A stretch of DNA of 13,025 nt from JALYXS01 sp051003795 (GCA_051003795.1 JBPCKZ010000043.1:1-13025), one strand, 5' to 3'; positions 6,567 through 13,025 are shown, numbered from the stretch's first letter. Numbers and translations: made by a program. Notes: generated from the letters alone by a model not told the origin.

Positions 6567-7549
6567 TGAAACACATACTGCCGATCGCAGCCCTTCTCGC
6601 GCTGGGAGTTGCGCCTAGCCTCTCATGGGCCGCCGAACGCGGCGAAGAAATCCGCCTCTGGCCGAACGGCGCGCCAGGATCGGAAGGCATCGCGGCGCCG
6701 GAAGTCTCGAAGCCTTCAGCCAATCCAAAATACGCGAAGTGGCCGGGCAACTTCACCCTTACGCACTACCCTTCGATTTACGTGTTCCTGCCGCCGAAAG
6801 AGAAGGCCACCGGAGCCGCCATGATCGTCGCGCCAGGCGGCGGCCACAGTCAGCTTGTCATCGACAAAGAAGGATGGGAAGTTGCCGATTGGCTGAACGA
6901 TCGCGGCATCGCGGCATTCGTGCTGAAGTACCGGCTGTTCCGTGTTCCGGGATCGAAGTACACGCTCGGCAAAGAGGTCTACGAGGACGCCGCGCGGTCG
7001 ATGCGCCTCGTGCGAAGCCGCGCGAAGGAGTTCGGCATCGACGCGAACCGGATCGGGTTCATCGGCTTCTCGGCGGGCGGAGAGGTTGCCGGCATGATCG
7101 AAACGAAGTTCGACGCGGGCGACCCGAGTGCCGCCGACCCGATCGAGCGCGTCACTTCGCGCCCCGACTTCAACGTCTTGATTTATCCGTTCTACCGACC
7201 CGGCTCGGTACCTTTCCGTCCGCTTCCACCAGGCAATGGGAGTCCGGGTAACGGGACTCCGCCCGCCCTCTTGCCGATTGCCGCTAATGAGCAGTTCCCG
7301 ATTCCCGACAACGCGCCACCCGTCTTCATGGTTTGCGCCACGGACGATCCTTCGCACGTGGTTCCGACGGTGAAGTTCTATCTGGAACTGGAGGCGAATC
7401 ACATTCCCGCCGAAATGCATATTTACGATTCCGGCGGCCACGGTTTTGGCCTGCGTCCGACCAAGAAGCCGGGCTCGCCGGTCGAAAGCTGGCCGGCACG
7501 GCTGAGCGATTGGCTCGCCGCGCGCGAGATCTCGAAACCGGTCGGTTAA
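6566..7549 (+). CDS. Exported alpha/beta-hydrolase, esterase (BD-FAE / acetylxylan-esterase-like)
   Basis: This 327-residue protein starts with a Sec signal peptide (MKHILPIAALLALGVAPSLS then WAAE, cleavage near residue 23). The mature part begins with IRLWPNGAPGSEG, a typical opening of secreted carbohydrate-esterase-like hydrolases from soil bacteria and planctomycetes. The oxyanion loop is VAPGGGHS at 88-95, the nucleophile elbow GFSAGG at 167-172 (Ser169), the acid ATDD at 258-261, and the catalytic His292 in SGGHGFGLR. It probably deacylates sugars or short esters outside the cytoplasm; the substrate is unknown. Between the fold core and the acid loop it has a linker of some 30 residues with a GNGSP-GNGTP tandem repeat that I do not expect in the family. 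The start is set by ATG 6566, overlapping the previous TGA, with GGAGAAG at 6551-6557. Longer upstream readings run through the lipoprotein gene. Confidence 0.9.
   Translation: MKHILPIAALLALGVAPSLSWAAERGEEIRLWPNGAPGSEGIAAPEVSKPSANPKYAKWPGNFTLTHYPSIYVFLPPKEKATGAAMIVAPGGGHSQLVIDKEGWEVADWLNDRGIAAFVLKYRLFRVPGSKYTLGKEVYEDAARSMRLVRSRAKEFGIDANRIGFIGFSAGGEVAGMIETKFDAGDPSAADPIERVTSRPDFNVLIYPFYRPGSVPFRPLPPGNGSPGNGTPPALLPIAANEQFPIPDNAPPVFMVCATDDPSHVVPTVKFYLELEANHIPAEMHIYDSGGHGFGLRPTKKPGSPVESWPARLSDWLAAREISKPVG
7232..7261 (+). repeat. Tandem 15-bp duplication inside the esterase gene, also able to form a hairpin
   Basis: Two adjacent 15-base units (7232-7246 and 7247-7261) match at 12 of 15 positions and encode GNGSP and GNGTP in frame. 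The differences leave a 7-bp inverted repeat, GGAGTCC at 7239-7245 and GGACTCC at 7254-7260, with an 8-base loop. It looks like a linker expansion in the protein. Confidence 0.6.
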
Positions 7550-7614
7550 CTTCATATTCCAACGCCCCAAACATTTGGGTTAAAGCGCTGGCGCGACCAG
7601 CCGATGAGTTTTAT
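7550..7614 (+). promoter_or_regulatory. Gap upstream of the secreted-protein operon with a palindrome and a stem-loop
   Basis: The 65-base gap holds a perfect 6-2-6 palindrome, CCCAAA-CA-TTTGGG, at 7566-7579, and a GCTGG/CCAGC stem with a 5-base loop at 7587-7601. A TTTT follows the stem only at 7609-7612, so it is a poor Rho-independent terminator. No convincing -35/-10 pair was found. An operator or a leader hairpin for the downstream operon is possible. Confidence 0.3.
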
Positions 7615-9235
7615 ATGCCGGCTGGATTTCGCCTGAGTAGCAATTCTTGCAAACGCGAGGTTTTGATAAGAGTTCGCCGTTTATCGAAGAACGGGCTTGC
7701 CGGACTGGTTTTTATGTCTGCGGCCGCCGCGTGGGGGCAACAAGGGACGGATTTGCCGGACGACACGTTTTTTGGCAACCTTTTCAGGGCTCTGGCAATC
7801 ACGTCGGCGACCCTGCCCATAGTTGCTATCAACAATTCGCAACCCAGACGAGTACCGTACCGGTTACTCGTGTTGTTACCGTCTCCAACACGGATCTGAA
7901 TGGAGATGGGACGCTTGCAAACCCGTCGCTGCTCGTCCAGAACGGCGTAATCTCGGCAAGTGCAACTTTGAAACTGGCGTACGAAAGTTTTTGCCCCGCC
8001 GGCGAATGCGCCCAAGGATTGGCCCCCACGAATGATTAGGTTTCCGTCAATGGGTGCCCGGTTGGAAACATCAGCGTCAATTTTCCCCAAGGGGTCGATA
8101 CGCAGCAGGCCGTTCTGAACGCGACCGTGCCGATCGGGTGCATCAGGTTTCCCGCGAAGGGCGCCGCACCGGTTATGAATATCGTTCAAATATCGAGCGA
8201 CGAAGGGGCAATCGAGAATCCCGTCTACTGCGATCCGGACTTAGGAAATTCAAATCTCGGGACCGTGTCGATCCATTTCGATGCGCTTGCGCCGGTCGTG
8301 CTCGTTCACGGATGGAATTCCGACCCGTCAACCTGGGGATCGGTGCTGAATCCTTGCCCCGGGACAAACACGGGAGGCGGTTTCACGGATTTCCTTTCGA
8401 ACAGGAAAGCGCCGTTCGATTGTTCCATCGCCATTGACAAGCAATCATCGATTGCAAACGGCGGATCTGAACTACAGCGGAAACTTCAGCAGGTCCTTGC
8501 CCAGTTTGGTTCGCGGCGGGTCCATCTGATAGCCCACAGTAAGGGAGGACTTTGGGTGCGTCAATTTCTGGCTCTCAATGAGAAAGAGGATAGCTCTACC
8601 CAGATCGGCGTGTTGTCGGCGACAACGGTAGATACGCCACACCACGGATCTGTCTTGGCAACATACGCCAACGCCAAGCGCAAACGACTACCCGGCAGCC
8701 CAACTCCAGTCAGCTTCTTGTATTTCCTCTCCCGGTTTAAGCCCGGAGGGTTGGCTTTTTTTGGGGCCGGTGTCGACGATATGACCTTTGAGAGCACGGC
8801 AGCTCACAATTCCGCGCCGCCCCTGCAAACCAAGGTTCAGACGGTAACTCCCTCGGACTTGAACTTCACAGTCCAGTACTCGTCGGTTTCCGCGGACGCG
8901 GACACGGCCGGAACTGGTACCCCCGTGCTGCTTCCCTATTCGTTTGGCCCTCCTCTCATCGGGCATTTGATCGCAAACGCTCTTTACCGCTGGCAGGGGA
9001 ATGAGGGAGTTGTTAAGGCAACGATCTCGCGCGGCAAATGGCAGCTCGATGCGCCGCCTTCTCCGGCGGGTTTTAATCCAACGACCTGTTCGTGACCGTG
9101 TTCAGCGCGCGTTACCCGCCGTTCAACGAAATCTTTACGCGGAACAATGCGAATCACAAAGGCATCCTCGATCCAACTAGCGGCTCCGGGCTGCCGATCT
9201 GGAATGCGATTCAGGACGCGCAGCCGATCCACTAG
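7615..9235 (+). pseudogene. Exported lipase-like alpha/beta-hydrolase gene, interrupted by two frameshifts and an in-frame TAG
   Basis: The locus corresponds to about 540 codons. It begins in one frame with a signal-peptide-like stretch (LSKNGLAGLVFMSAAAAWGQ, then QGTDLPDD). At T6 (7768-7773) coding sense moves to the -1 frame (QPFQGSGNHVGDPAHSCYQQ, later VTRVVTVSNTDLNGDGTLAN). That frame runs to TAG 8037-8039 and continues past it (VSVNGCPVGNISVNF) into the hydrolase core with VVLVHGWNSD and LIAHSKGG. Near 9078 it shifts -1 again to give NDLFVTVFSARYPPFNEIF and NHKGIL, ending at TAG 9233-9235. The last piece probably holds the catalytic Asp and His, so no uninterrupted frame encodes a whole enzyme. 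All breaks are repaired by one T, one C and one substitution. Real decay or sequencing error both fit. The start (ATG 7615) is uncertain. Confidence 0.72.
8040..9095 (+). CDS. Longest open fragment of the lipase-like hydrolase (nucleophile domain)
   Basis: This is the stop-free stretch between TAG 8037-8039 and TGA 9093-9095; the first ATG in it that a gene finder would use is 8127. It holds the oxyanion region VVLVHGWNSDPSTWG (His codon 8307) and the nucleophile elbow IAHSKGG with Ser codon 8538-8540, a lipase-type AHSxGG, followed by DTPHHGS, as in triacylglycerol lipases and PGAP1-like esterases that use a THxxGG- or HSKGG-type loop. Several cysteine pairs fit an exported, disulfide-bonded protein. 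As a separate product it would lack both its signal peptide and the Asp/His end, and no Shine-Dalgarno precedes 8127, so I regard it as a fragment of the larger gene. Confidence 0.7.
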   Translation, partial: VSVNGCPVGNISVNFPQGVDTQQAVLNATVPIGCIRFPAKGAAPVMNIVQISSDEGAIENPVYCDPDLGNSNLGTVSIHFDALAPVVLVHGWNSDPSTWGSVLNPCPGTNTGGGFTDFLSNRKAPFDCSIAIDKQSSIANGGSELQRKLQQVLAQFGSRRVHLIAHSKGGLWVRQFLALNEKEDSSTQIGVLSATTVDTPHHGSVLATYANAKRKRLPGSPTPVSFLYFLSRFKPGGLAFFGAGVDDMTFESTAAHNSAPPLQTKVQTVTPSDLNFTVQYSSVSADADTAGTGTPVLLPYSFGPPLIGHLIANALYRWQGNEGVVKATISRGKWQLDAPPSPAGFNPTTCS

Positions 9236-9247
9236 AGACAGGAGGCC

Positions 9248-10075
9248 ATGAGGACGCATACTATGCTCGGCAACACGGTCCTTTTCACCCTAGGACTGTC
9301 GTTAACCGCGGCGGAACCCGTTAAGTTCGAGATGACTCCGGCAGTGAAAGAGCACTGCCATATGTTCCGATTCCCGCAGTGGACGGGGACAAGGCCAGAG
9401 ATTAGCAACGTGCCCAACCGTTTGTACTTCAACGATCAAATGGAATTTCGCGTTCCGGGAATTCTGGGTACGCGATTCCTGGTAGCGGGCACGCAACAGA
9501 TCACCGGCGATGGTCTGGCCTATACGTCCGAGAAGTACCTACTCGACTTCGCGTTTCCGGGCACGCCCGCGCAGCTTGTTTCCGACGCTGTTTGGAATGC
9601 GGCTGTTCCTTTAACCGTGGCGCGGTACCAGGCCTACCGCCTCCTGTTTCACCTTCTTGACCATTGGGAGCAATCGTCCGAGGTCGTGCTGAACGGGAAA
9701 CGGTTCGCCAAATCGGGACAATACTGGCAATTCTGGGATGACAGCTTCCGGCTCTCTCCCGGCCGGACTGCGCTCGCGATTCTAAGCTTTACGGGCACAA
9801 GACCTGCCAATGACGGGAATTTATTGGATATGTTCATTGCTAGGCGCTTTCACGGCCACGCTTTCATTGATATTTACAACGTAAAAAGCGGCAAGAAAAT
9901 GCTTTTGCTAGAGGGTCCGTATCTGGCAGACCCGGAAGAGATCCTCTTGACAACGGATTGGATCACGGATCGATACTTTGTCGTGCCGCTCGGCGTTCAT
10001 AACGAGCGCTGTTTGATTTGCGATTTCGGTGGTCTTGACTCAGGCCGCCAAACCTTACCGGAAAGGAAACCGTGA
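9248..10075 (+). CDS. Exported protein of unknown function, middle gene of the secreted-protein operon
   Basis: The 275-residue protein is intact and unrecognised. The N-terminus (MRTHTMLGNTVLFTLGLSLT then AAEPVKF) reads as a signal peptide cleaved near AAE. The mature part is rich in aromatics and has no catalytic motif that I know. Conspicuous segments are HCHMFRFPQWTGTRPEISNV, LLFHLLDHWEQSSEVVLNGK and ARRFHGHAFIDIYNVKSGKK; the last, with the later TDWITDRYFVVPLG, recalls beta-propeller or outer-surface repeat strands, weakly. Start choice is uncertain. AGGAGG at 9240-9245 leaves only 2 bases before ATG 9248, whereas ATG 9263 has TGAGGA 8 bases upstream; I keep 9248 because it gives the signal peptide a basic residue. 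The TGA overlaps the GTG of the next gene by 4 bases (GTGA), so expression is coupled to the giant surface protein. Confidence 0.83.
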   Translation: MRTHTMLGNTVLFTLGLSLTAAEPVKFEMTPAVKEHCHMFRFPQWTGTRPEISNVPNRLYFNDQMEFRVPGILGTRFLVAGTQQITGDGLAYTSEKYLLDFAFPGTPAQLVSDAVWNAAVPLTVARYQAYRLLFHLLDHWEQSSEVVLNGKRFAKSGQYWQFWDDSFRLSPGRTALAILSFTGTRPANDGNLLDMFIARRFHGHAFIDIYNVKSGKKMLLLEGPYLADPEEILLTTDWITDRYFVVPLGVHNERCLICDFGGLDSGRQTLPERKP

Positions 10076-11625
10076 AAAACTTAGGCGTCAAAATCTATTA
10101 TTCTTTTTTTGTCATTGGCTCTCTGCTCGCTCAGAACGTTCCGTACGCTACGACCAGTCTGCCGCTGAACGCCTATGACACGCGGAACGTGCTGATCCCG
10201 GCGGGGAGCACGACGCAAACTGTCTCGTTTACCGTGGAAGCGGACGCCACGGGAAATAGCACATTCGATATTGTCAACAGCGAAGTGGGAGTAAATGTGT
10301 CGGTAACGGCACCTGGGGGAGCTGTTGTTACAAGCGCAAACGCTTCATCACTCGGGTATTCCTTCAATACCTATGACGCCGGTGCCATCGATTTTTCCAC
10401 GGCAATGCCATCGGCTTTATCGATGCCGGGAATCCACACGCTCGTCCAGCTTCCGGCCGGAAATGCCTCCGGCGCGTACACGATTCAATTCGACGCTCGA
10501 GCGCTCGCGGTAGATTCGGCAGCCGTCGTTTCGTACTATCCCATTTCAACCATCCGAGCCGGAGGAATCACGGATTCGCCTACCTGCCGCATCGGAAGCA
10601 CAGTTGTCTTATCGGCCTTCGTTTATCAGGCGGACAGCCCTGTAAACGGCGCTACCGTGAGCGCCACGGTAACTCCGGAAATCTCCTTGTCCGGCCAGGC
10701 AAGCGTTGTAAACTACACCCTGGTCAGCCAACAGTCCGTGCCCGGGAACCTGTCGAACTATACGTACTCGGCTAGTCTTTCGAACAGCGGCCCGGCGTTG
10801 AATCAGATCACGGCTTCCATCAAGACCGCCCCCTCTTCCGCTACCGTGCTGACGGATACGCTGGCTTTCAGCAGCATGCCCGCGAACAGTACGGCGCCCA
10901 GTTCGAACACTTTCACGATTCAGGCAAGCGCATCCCCCTCCTTTGACCCCACGGTATTGGTTTGGGACATCAGCGTGCCAGGAATCCCCGCGCAGGTGAC
11001 CCTGCTCGATTCAGGGCCGTTCGACAACGCGTCGGGCGATGGCATCTACACGGGCACATTCACTTCCGCGACAGTTGCGCCCCACTCTGTGGCGTATTCC
11101 ATCACTGGAACATCGAGCTCCGGCGTCGCGTTTTCACGCGCGGCGGAGGCACAGTTTACGGTCATGCAGCCGTTATCCAGTTTTCTTTCGTTTACCGATA
11201 ATCTTCAGAATACCGGGATCGCGACGTCCATTTCGCTGAATGTCCAGACCGCCGGATCGTATCGCGTGAGCCTGTCCCTCCAGGCGAGCAATCAAAAAAC
11301 AGTCGAGGAGACGGTTTCAGCCACGCTACCGGCGGGTACCCAAACTGTGCAGGTCCCATTCACGATAAACGACCTTCTTTCGCTTGGCGTGGACGGCCCG
11401 TACGAGCGCATCAATGCGAGGCTGATTTACGTTGCCAATGCGGAGACGCTCGCGGATTACCGGGCCGATGCCGGGCCCACGCCGCCGTTTTCTCTCTCGT
11501 CCCTGAATCGCGGCCCAGTATATTTCAATGGCCAGGCATCCGCCGCCGGAATCAACGCAACCGACGGCCACTCGGGATTCGCGACCCTGGAAATTCAGGC
11601 CGGCGTTGCGCTGCAGCAATCGTAG
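10072..11625 (+). CDS. N-terminal open part of the giant surface protein
   Basis: This is the 517-codon stretch up to the in-frame TAG. It opens with MKNLGVKIYYSFFVIGSLLA, a Sec signal peptide cleaved before QNVPYA. Residues 40-170 form a Ser/Thr/Ala-rich beta domain (AGSTTQTVSFTVEADATGNS). A segment at about 270-360 (VTLLDSGPFDNASGDGIYTG then TFTSATVAPHSVAYSITG) resembles the extracellular choice-of-anchor X / VWA-associated domain found in secreted proteins, with Asp/Asn residues that could bind calcium. Then follow SLNVQTAGSYRVSLSLQASN and a final GHSGFATLEIQAGVALQQS. On its own it would be a secreted, anchorless product of about 50 kDa. Confidence 0.75.
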   Translation: MKNLGVKIYYSFFVIGSLLAQNVPYATTSLPLNAYDTRNVLIPAGSTTQTVSFTVEADATGNSTFDIVNSEVGVNVSVTAPGGAVVTSANASSLGYSFNTYDAGAIDFSTAMPSALSMPGIHTLVQLPAGNASGAYTIQFDARALAVDSAAVVSYYPISTIRAGGITDSPTCRIGSTVVLSAFVYQADSPVNGATVSATVTPEISLSGQASVVNYTLVSQQSVPGNLSNYTYSASLSNSGPALNQITASIKTAPSSATVLTDTLAFSSMPANSTAPSSNTFTIQASASPSFDPTVLVWDISVPGIPAQVTLLDSGPFDNASGDGIYTGTFTSATVAPHSVAYSITGTSSSGVAFSRAAEAQFTVMQPLSSFLSFTDNLQNTGIATSISLNVQTAGSYRVSLSLQASNQKTVEETVSATLPAGTQTVQVPFTINDLLSLGVDGPYERINARLIYVANAETLADYRADAGPTPPFSLSSLNRGPVYFNGQASAAGINATDGHSGFATLEIQAGVALQQS

Positions 11626-12780
11626 TTCTGCCAGTGGAACGCCAGCCTCACGGACCCGGTAGGGGTAGTAATCACGTACGCTCAGGGAAGCGGCAGCCTG
11701 GCGGCGGGTACAAACACGCTTCCGTTCGATTTCAGCGGACCGGCGATTGCGCGTAGCGGCGCAAACGGTCCCTATTGGCTGGCGAACGCGACCGTCCACT
11801 GCTTCTCGGTGGCGGAGATCTCTTCCAGGCGGTTATTTCAAACCCAGAATTTCCTCGCATCTCAATTTGAAAACATTCCGGCGGACTTTTCCGTCAGCGT
11901 TTCTCAAACCCCGTTCCCGGTACAGGCAGGCAGCAAGGTGTTGATCCCCAACGCGATTACGCGCGCCGCGGGATTCACTCAGCCGATCAACTTTTCCGTT
12001 GCCGGGCTACCCGGCACTGCCACCGCGACCCTCTACTCGCCAATAGTGATAACCGGGCCGGTGATGAACACATCCGTTGCAATTGCGGCTAACGCCCCAA
12101 CCTGCAGTTATCCGGTTACGATCAGTGGCGCGAGCGGCGGCTTGAGCCGTTCGGGTACTGCCACAATCTCCGTTTCCGGCGCGCCGCTATCGATTTCAGT
12201 AGCGCCTACCGCGGCAACCCTTTCGGCGGGACAGACCCGACAATTCGCCGCAACCGTCATCGGCAACTGCAACGCGGCCGTAACGTGGTCGATCAGCCCA
12301 AGCGGATCCGGTAGTATCAATGGCGCGGGACTATACGCCGCTCCCGCGTCCATCGCCACAACGACGACACTTACAGTAACCGCCACGAGCGTTGTGGATT
12401 CCACGGTAACCGCATCCGCGAGCATTACGCTGAGTGCAGGGTATTCCAATGGCTATGCCCATCGCCGGATCATCACGATCTCGCACGCGAATGTGACCAG
12501 CGCTAGTCAGAGCAATTTCCCGCTACTGTTCAGCGTGACGGACGCCGCGCTGGCAAGCACGGCCAACGGCGGCCATGTAACGAGCGCATCTGGTTATGAC
12601 ATCGTGTTCAGCACGGACCCCAACGGGGCCGGGGCCATACTCAGCCACGAATTGCAGCAGTATACCGCGACGACTGGACATGTGGCCGCCTGGGTGCGTA
12701 TCCGCCTTGTCGTACGCCGCCGATACGGTTCTGTACGCGTTCTACGGAAATGCAGGCGTGACTACCTCGCAGGAGAGTAA
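11626..12780 (+). CDS. Second open part of the giant surface protein: Ig-like domains and start of DUF2341
   Basis: It continues the same frame after the TAG; a gene finder would start it at ATG 11809, which has no Shine-Dalgarno. Bases about 11881-12180 encode an Ig-like sandwich of the DFSVSVSQTPFPVQAGSKVL / PINFSVAGLPGTATATLYSP type. Bases about 12187-12437 encode a bacterial Ig-like domain (SISVAPTAATLSAGQTRQFA, VTWSISPSGSGSINGAGLYA, TLTVTATSVVDSTVTASASI). Bases from about 12439 encode DUF2341 (YAHRRIITISHANVTSASQS, NFPLLFSVTD, GYDIVFSTDPNGAG, LSHELQQY). The last 25 codons before TAA 12778-12780 (RLVVRRRYGSVRVL...) are out of frame with DUF2341 and are not real protein. Confidence 0.72.
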   Translation, partial: FCQWNASLTDPVGVVITYAQGSGSLAAGTNTLPFDFSGPAIARSGANGPYWLANATVHCFSVAEISSRRLFQTQNFLASQFENIPADFSVSVSQTPFPVQAGSKVLIPNAITRAAGFTQPINFSVAGLPGTATATLYSPIVITGPVMNTSVAIAANAPTCSYPVTISGASGGLSRSGTATISVSGAPLSISVAPTAATLSAGQTRQFAATVIGNCNAAVTWSISPSGSGSINGAGLYAAPASIATTTTLTVTATSVVDSTVTASASITLSAGYSNGYAHRRIITISHANVTSASQSNFPLLFSVTDAALASTANGGHVTSASGYDIVFSTDPNGAGAILSHELQQYTATTGHVAAWVRIRLVVRRRYGSVRVLRKCRRDYLAGE

Positions 12781-13025
12781 GACCGCCGTGTGGGACAGCA
12801 ACTTTGTGGGCGTGTGGCATCTCGGTAACAACAGTTCGCTCTCCACGGTGGATTCGACATCGAACGCCAACGGCAGTGCGGCGACGGGTTCGGGCGTGAG
12901 TGGCGCGGCGGCGATTTTGGGCACCGGCGCGGCGCTGGATGGGAGCGCGAACGCCTACATGGATATGGGCACGTCGTCAACGCTCGATCTATCCGGAGCA
13001 TTCACGCTTTCAGCGTGGTTCAAAA
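12710..13025 (+). CDS. Continuation of DUF2341 and start of a LamG-like domain in the shifted frame (partial)
   Basis: From TCG 12710 the frame is open to the window edge and reads SYAADTVLYAFYGN, VTTSQESKTAVWDSNFVGVW, HLGN, then DSTSNANGSAATGSG, AAILGTGAALDGSANAYMDM and SGAFTLSAWF. YGN-x-TTSQ and VWxxNFxGVWHLG are the hallmark second half of DUF2341, and GAALDGS...LSAWFK is the start of a LamG/pentraxin-type jelly-roll domain. It therefore completes the domain begun before the frameshift. Confidence 0.75.

Larger units (their letters stand above)
10072..13025 (+). pseudogene. Giant secreted Ig-like/DUF2341/LamG surface protein, interrupted by one TAG and one frameshift, 3' end outside window
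   Basis: Read across its breaks this is one gene of more than 980 codons that leaves the window still open. Architecture: signal peptide; about 500 residues of beta-rich domains; TAG at 11623-11625; further beta-sandwich segments; a bacterial Ig-like domain; DUF2341; and the start of a LamG/concanavalin-like domain. The TAG lies between VALQQS and FCQWNASLTDP in the same frame, with no Shine-Dalgarno after it. Around 12697-12710 the frame moves from WVRI to LSYAADTVLYAFYGN, the normal DUF2341 continuation; adding one C to each of two CC runs restores IPPLSY. Such proteins in Acidobacteriota are thought to be exposed or released and to bind polymers, which is inference. GTG 10072 overlaps the previous stop, and AGGA at 10064-10067 is a good RBS. 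Confidence 0.72.

Noticed and set aside
6716..7570. Long minus-strand open frame (284 codons) opposite the esterase
   Set aside because: Arg/Ala-rich composition typical of an antisense shadow in GC-rich DNA; the plus strand encodes a clear hydrolase with its catalytic motifs.
7587..7612. Rho-independent terminator after the esterase
   Set aside because: The stem is only 5 bp and the T-run is short and 7 bases away, so it is listed only as a possible structure.
7768..7774. Programmed -1 ribosomal frameshift at the T6 run
   Set aside because: After a -1 slip the P-site codon would be GTT, a mismatch for the Phe tRNA, and no stimulatory structure was seen; a simple indel is more likely.
7611..8189. 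Minus-strand open frame (192 codons) opposite the broken lipase start
   Set aside because: No recognisable motif or signal and no RBS; the plus strand shows signal-peptide and domain-like sense. Kept only as a remote alternative.
8037..11625. TAG used as a sense codon throughout this organism
   Set aside because: Other genes end in TAA or TGA, but the repaired lipase frame ends at TAG 9233-9235 directly before an SD and the next gene, and the receptor relic also ends in TAG. Two internal TAGs in lesion-rich genes are too little for recoding.

Overview
The window looks like chromosomal DNA of an Acidobacteriota member, probably of the Solibacter/Bryobacter type. That placement is inference. 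It rests on high GC, a relic of an Oar-like TonB-dependent receptor with a carboxypeptidase-regulatory N-terminus, and a large secreted protein combining bacterial Ig-like, DUF2341 and LamG-type segments in a style common in that group. No tRNA, rRNA, CRISPR array or insertion sequence was seen.

Left part, minus strand (1-5892). A divergent start near 5.9 kb sends transcription leftwards through rpiB (ribose-5-phosphate isomerase B) and a DJ-1/PfpI protein. After a 74-base gap comes a tight block of a 153-residue conserved-type unknown protein, pheS and pheT (both subunits of phenylalanyl-tRNA synthetase). Behind pheT lies the collapsed remnant of a TonB-dependent receptor gene that keeps its two ends but not its middle. 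It is followed by the start of a beta-propeller glycoside-hydrolase-like lipoprotein that leaves the window. The relic and the lipoprotein suggest a former polysaccharide uptake and degradation unit.

Middle, plus strand (5958-7549). A lipoprotein of unknown role and an exported alpha/beta-hydrolase (esterase type) overlap by one base and form a two-gene operon. A perfect 14-bp palindrome lies between rpiB and this operon.

Right part, plus strand (7615 to the end). Three closely packed genes encode exported proteins: a lipase-like alpha/beta-hydrolase, an unrecognised exported protein of about 275 residues, and a very large Ig-like/DUF2341/LamG surface protein running out of the window. Spacing (RBS next to the stop, then a GTGA overlap) says they are one operon. 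The lipase and the giant protein are interrupted as read: three frameshifts and two in-frame TAG codons in 5.4 kb, while homology-like sequence continues cleanly across each break. The housekeeping genes to the left have none. The sequence alone cannot separate real gene decay from sequencing errors; the frameshifts can each be explained by bases lost from short C or T runs, the TAGs cannot.
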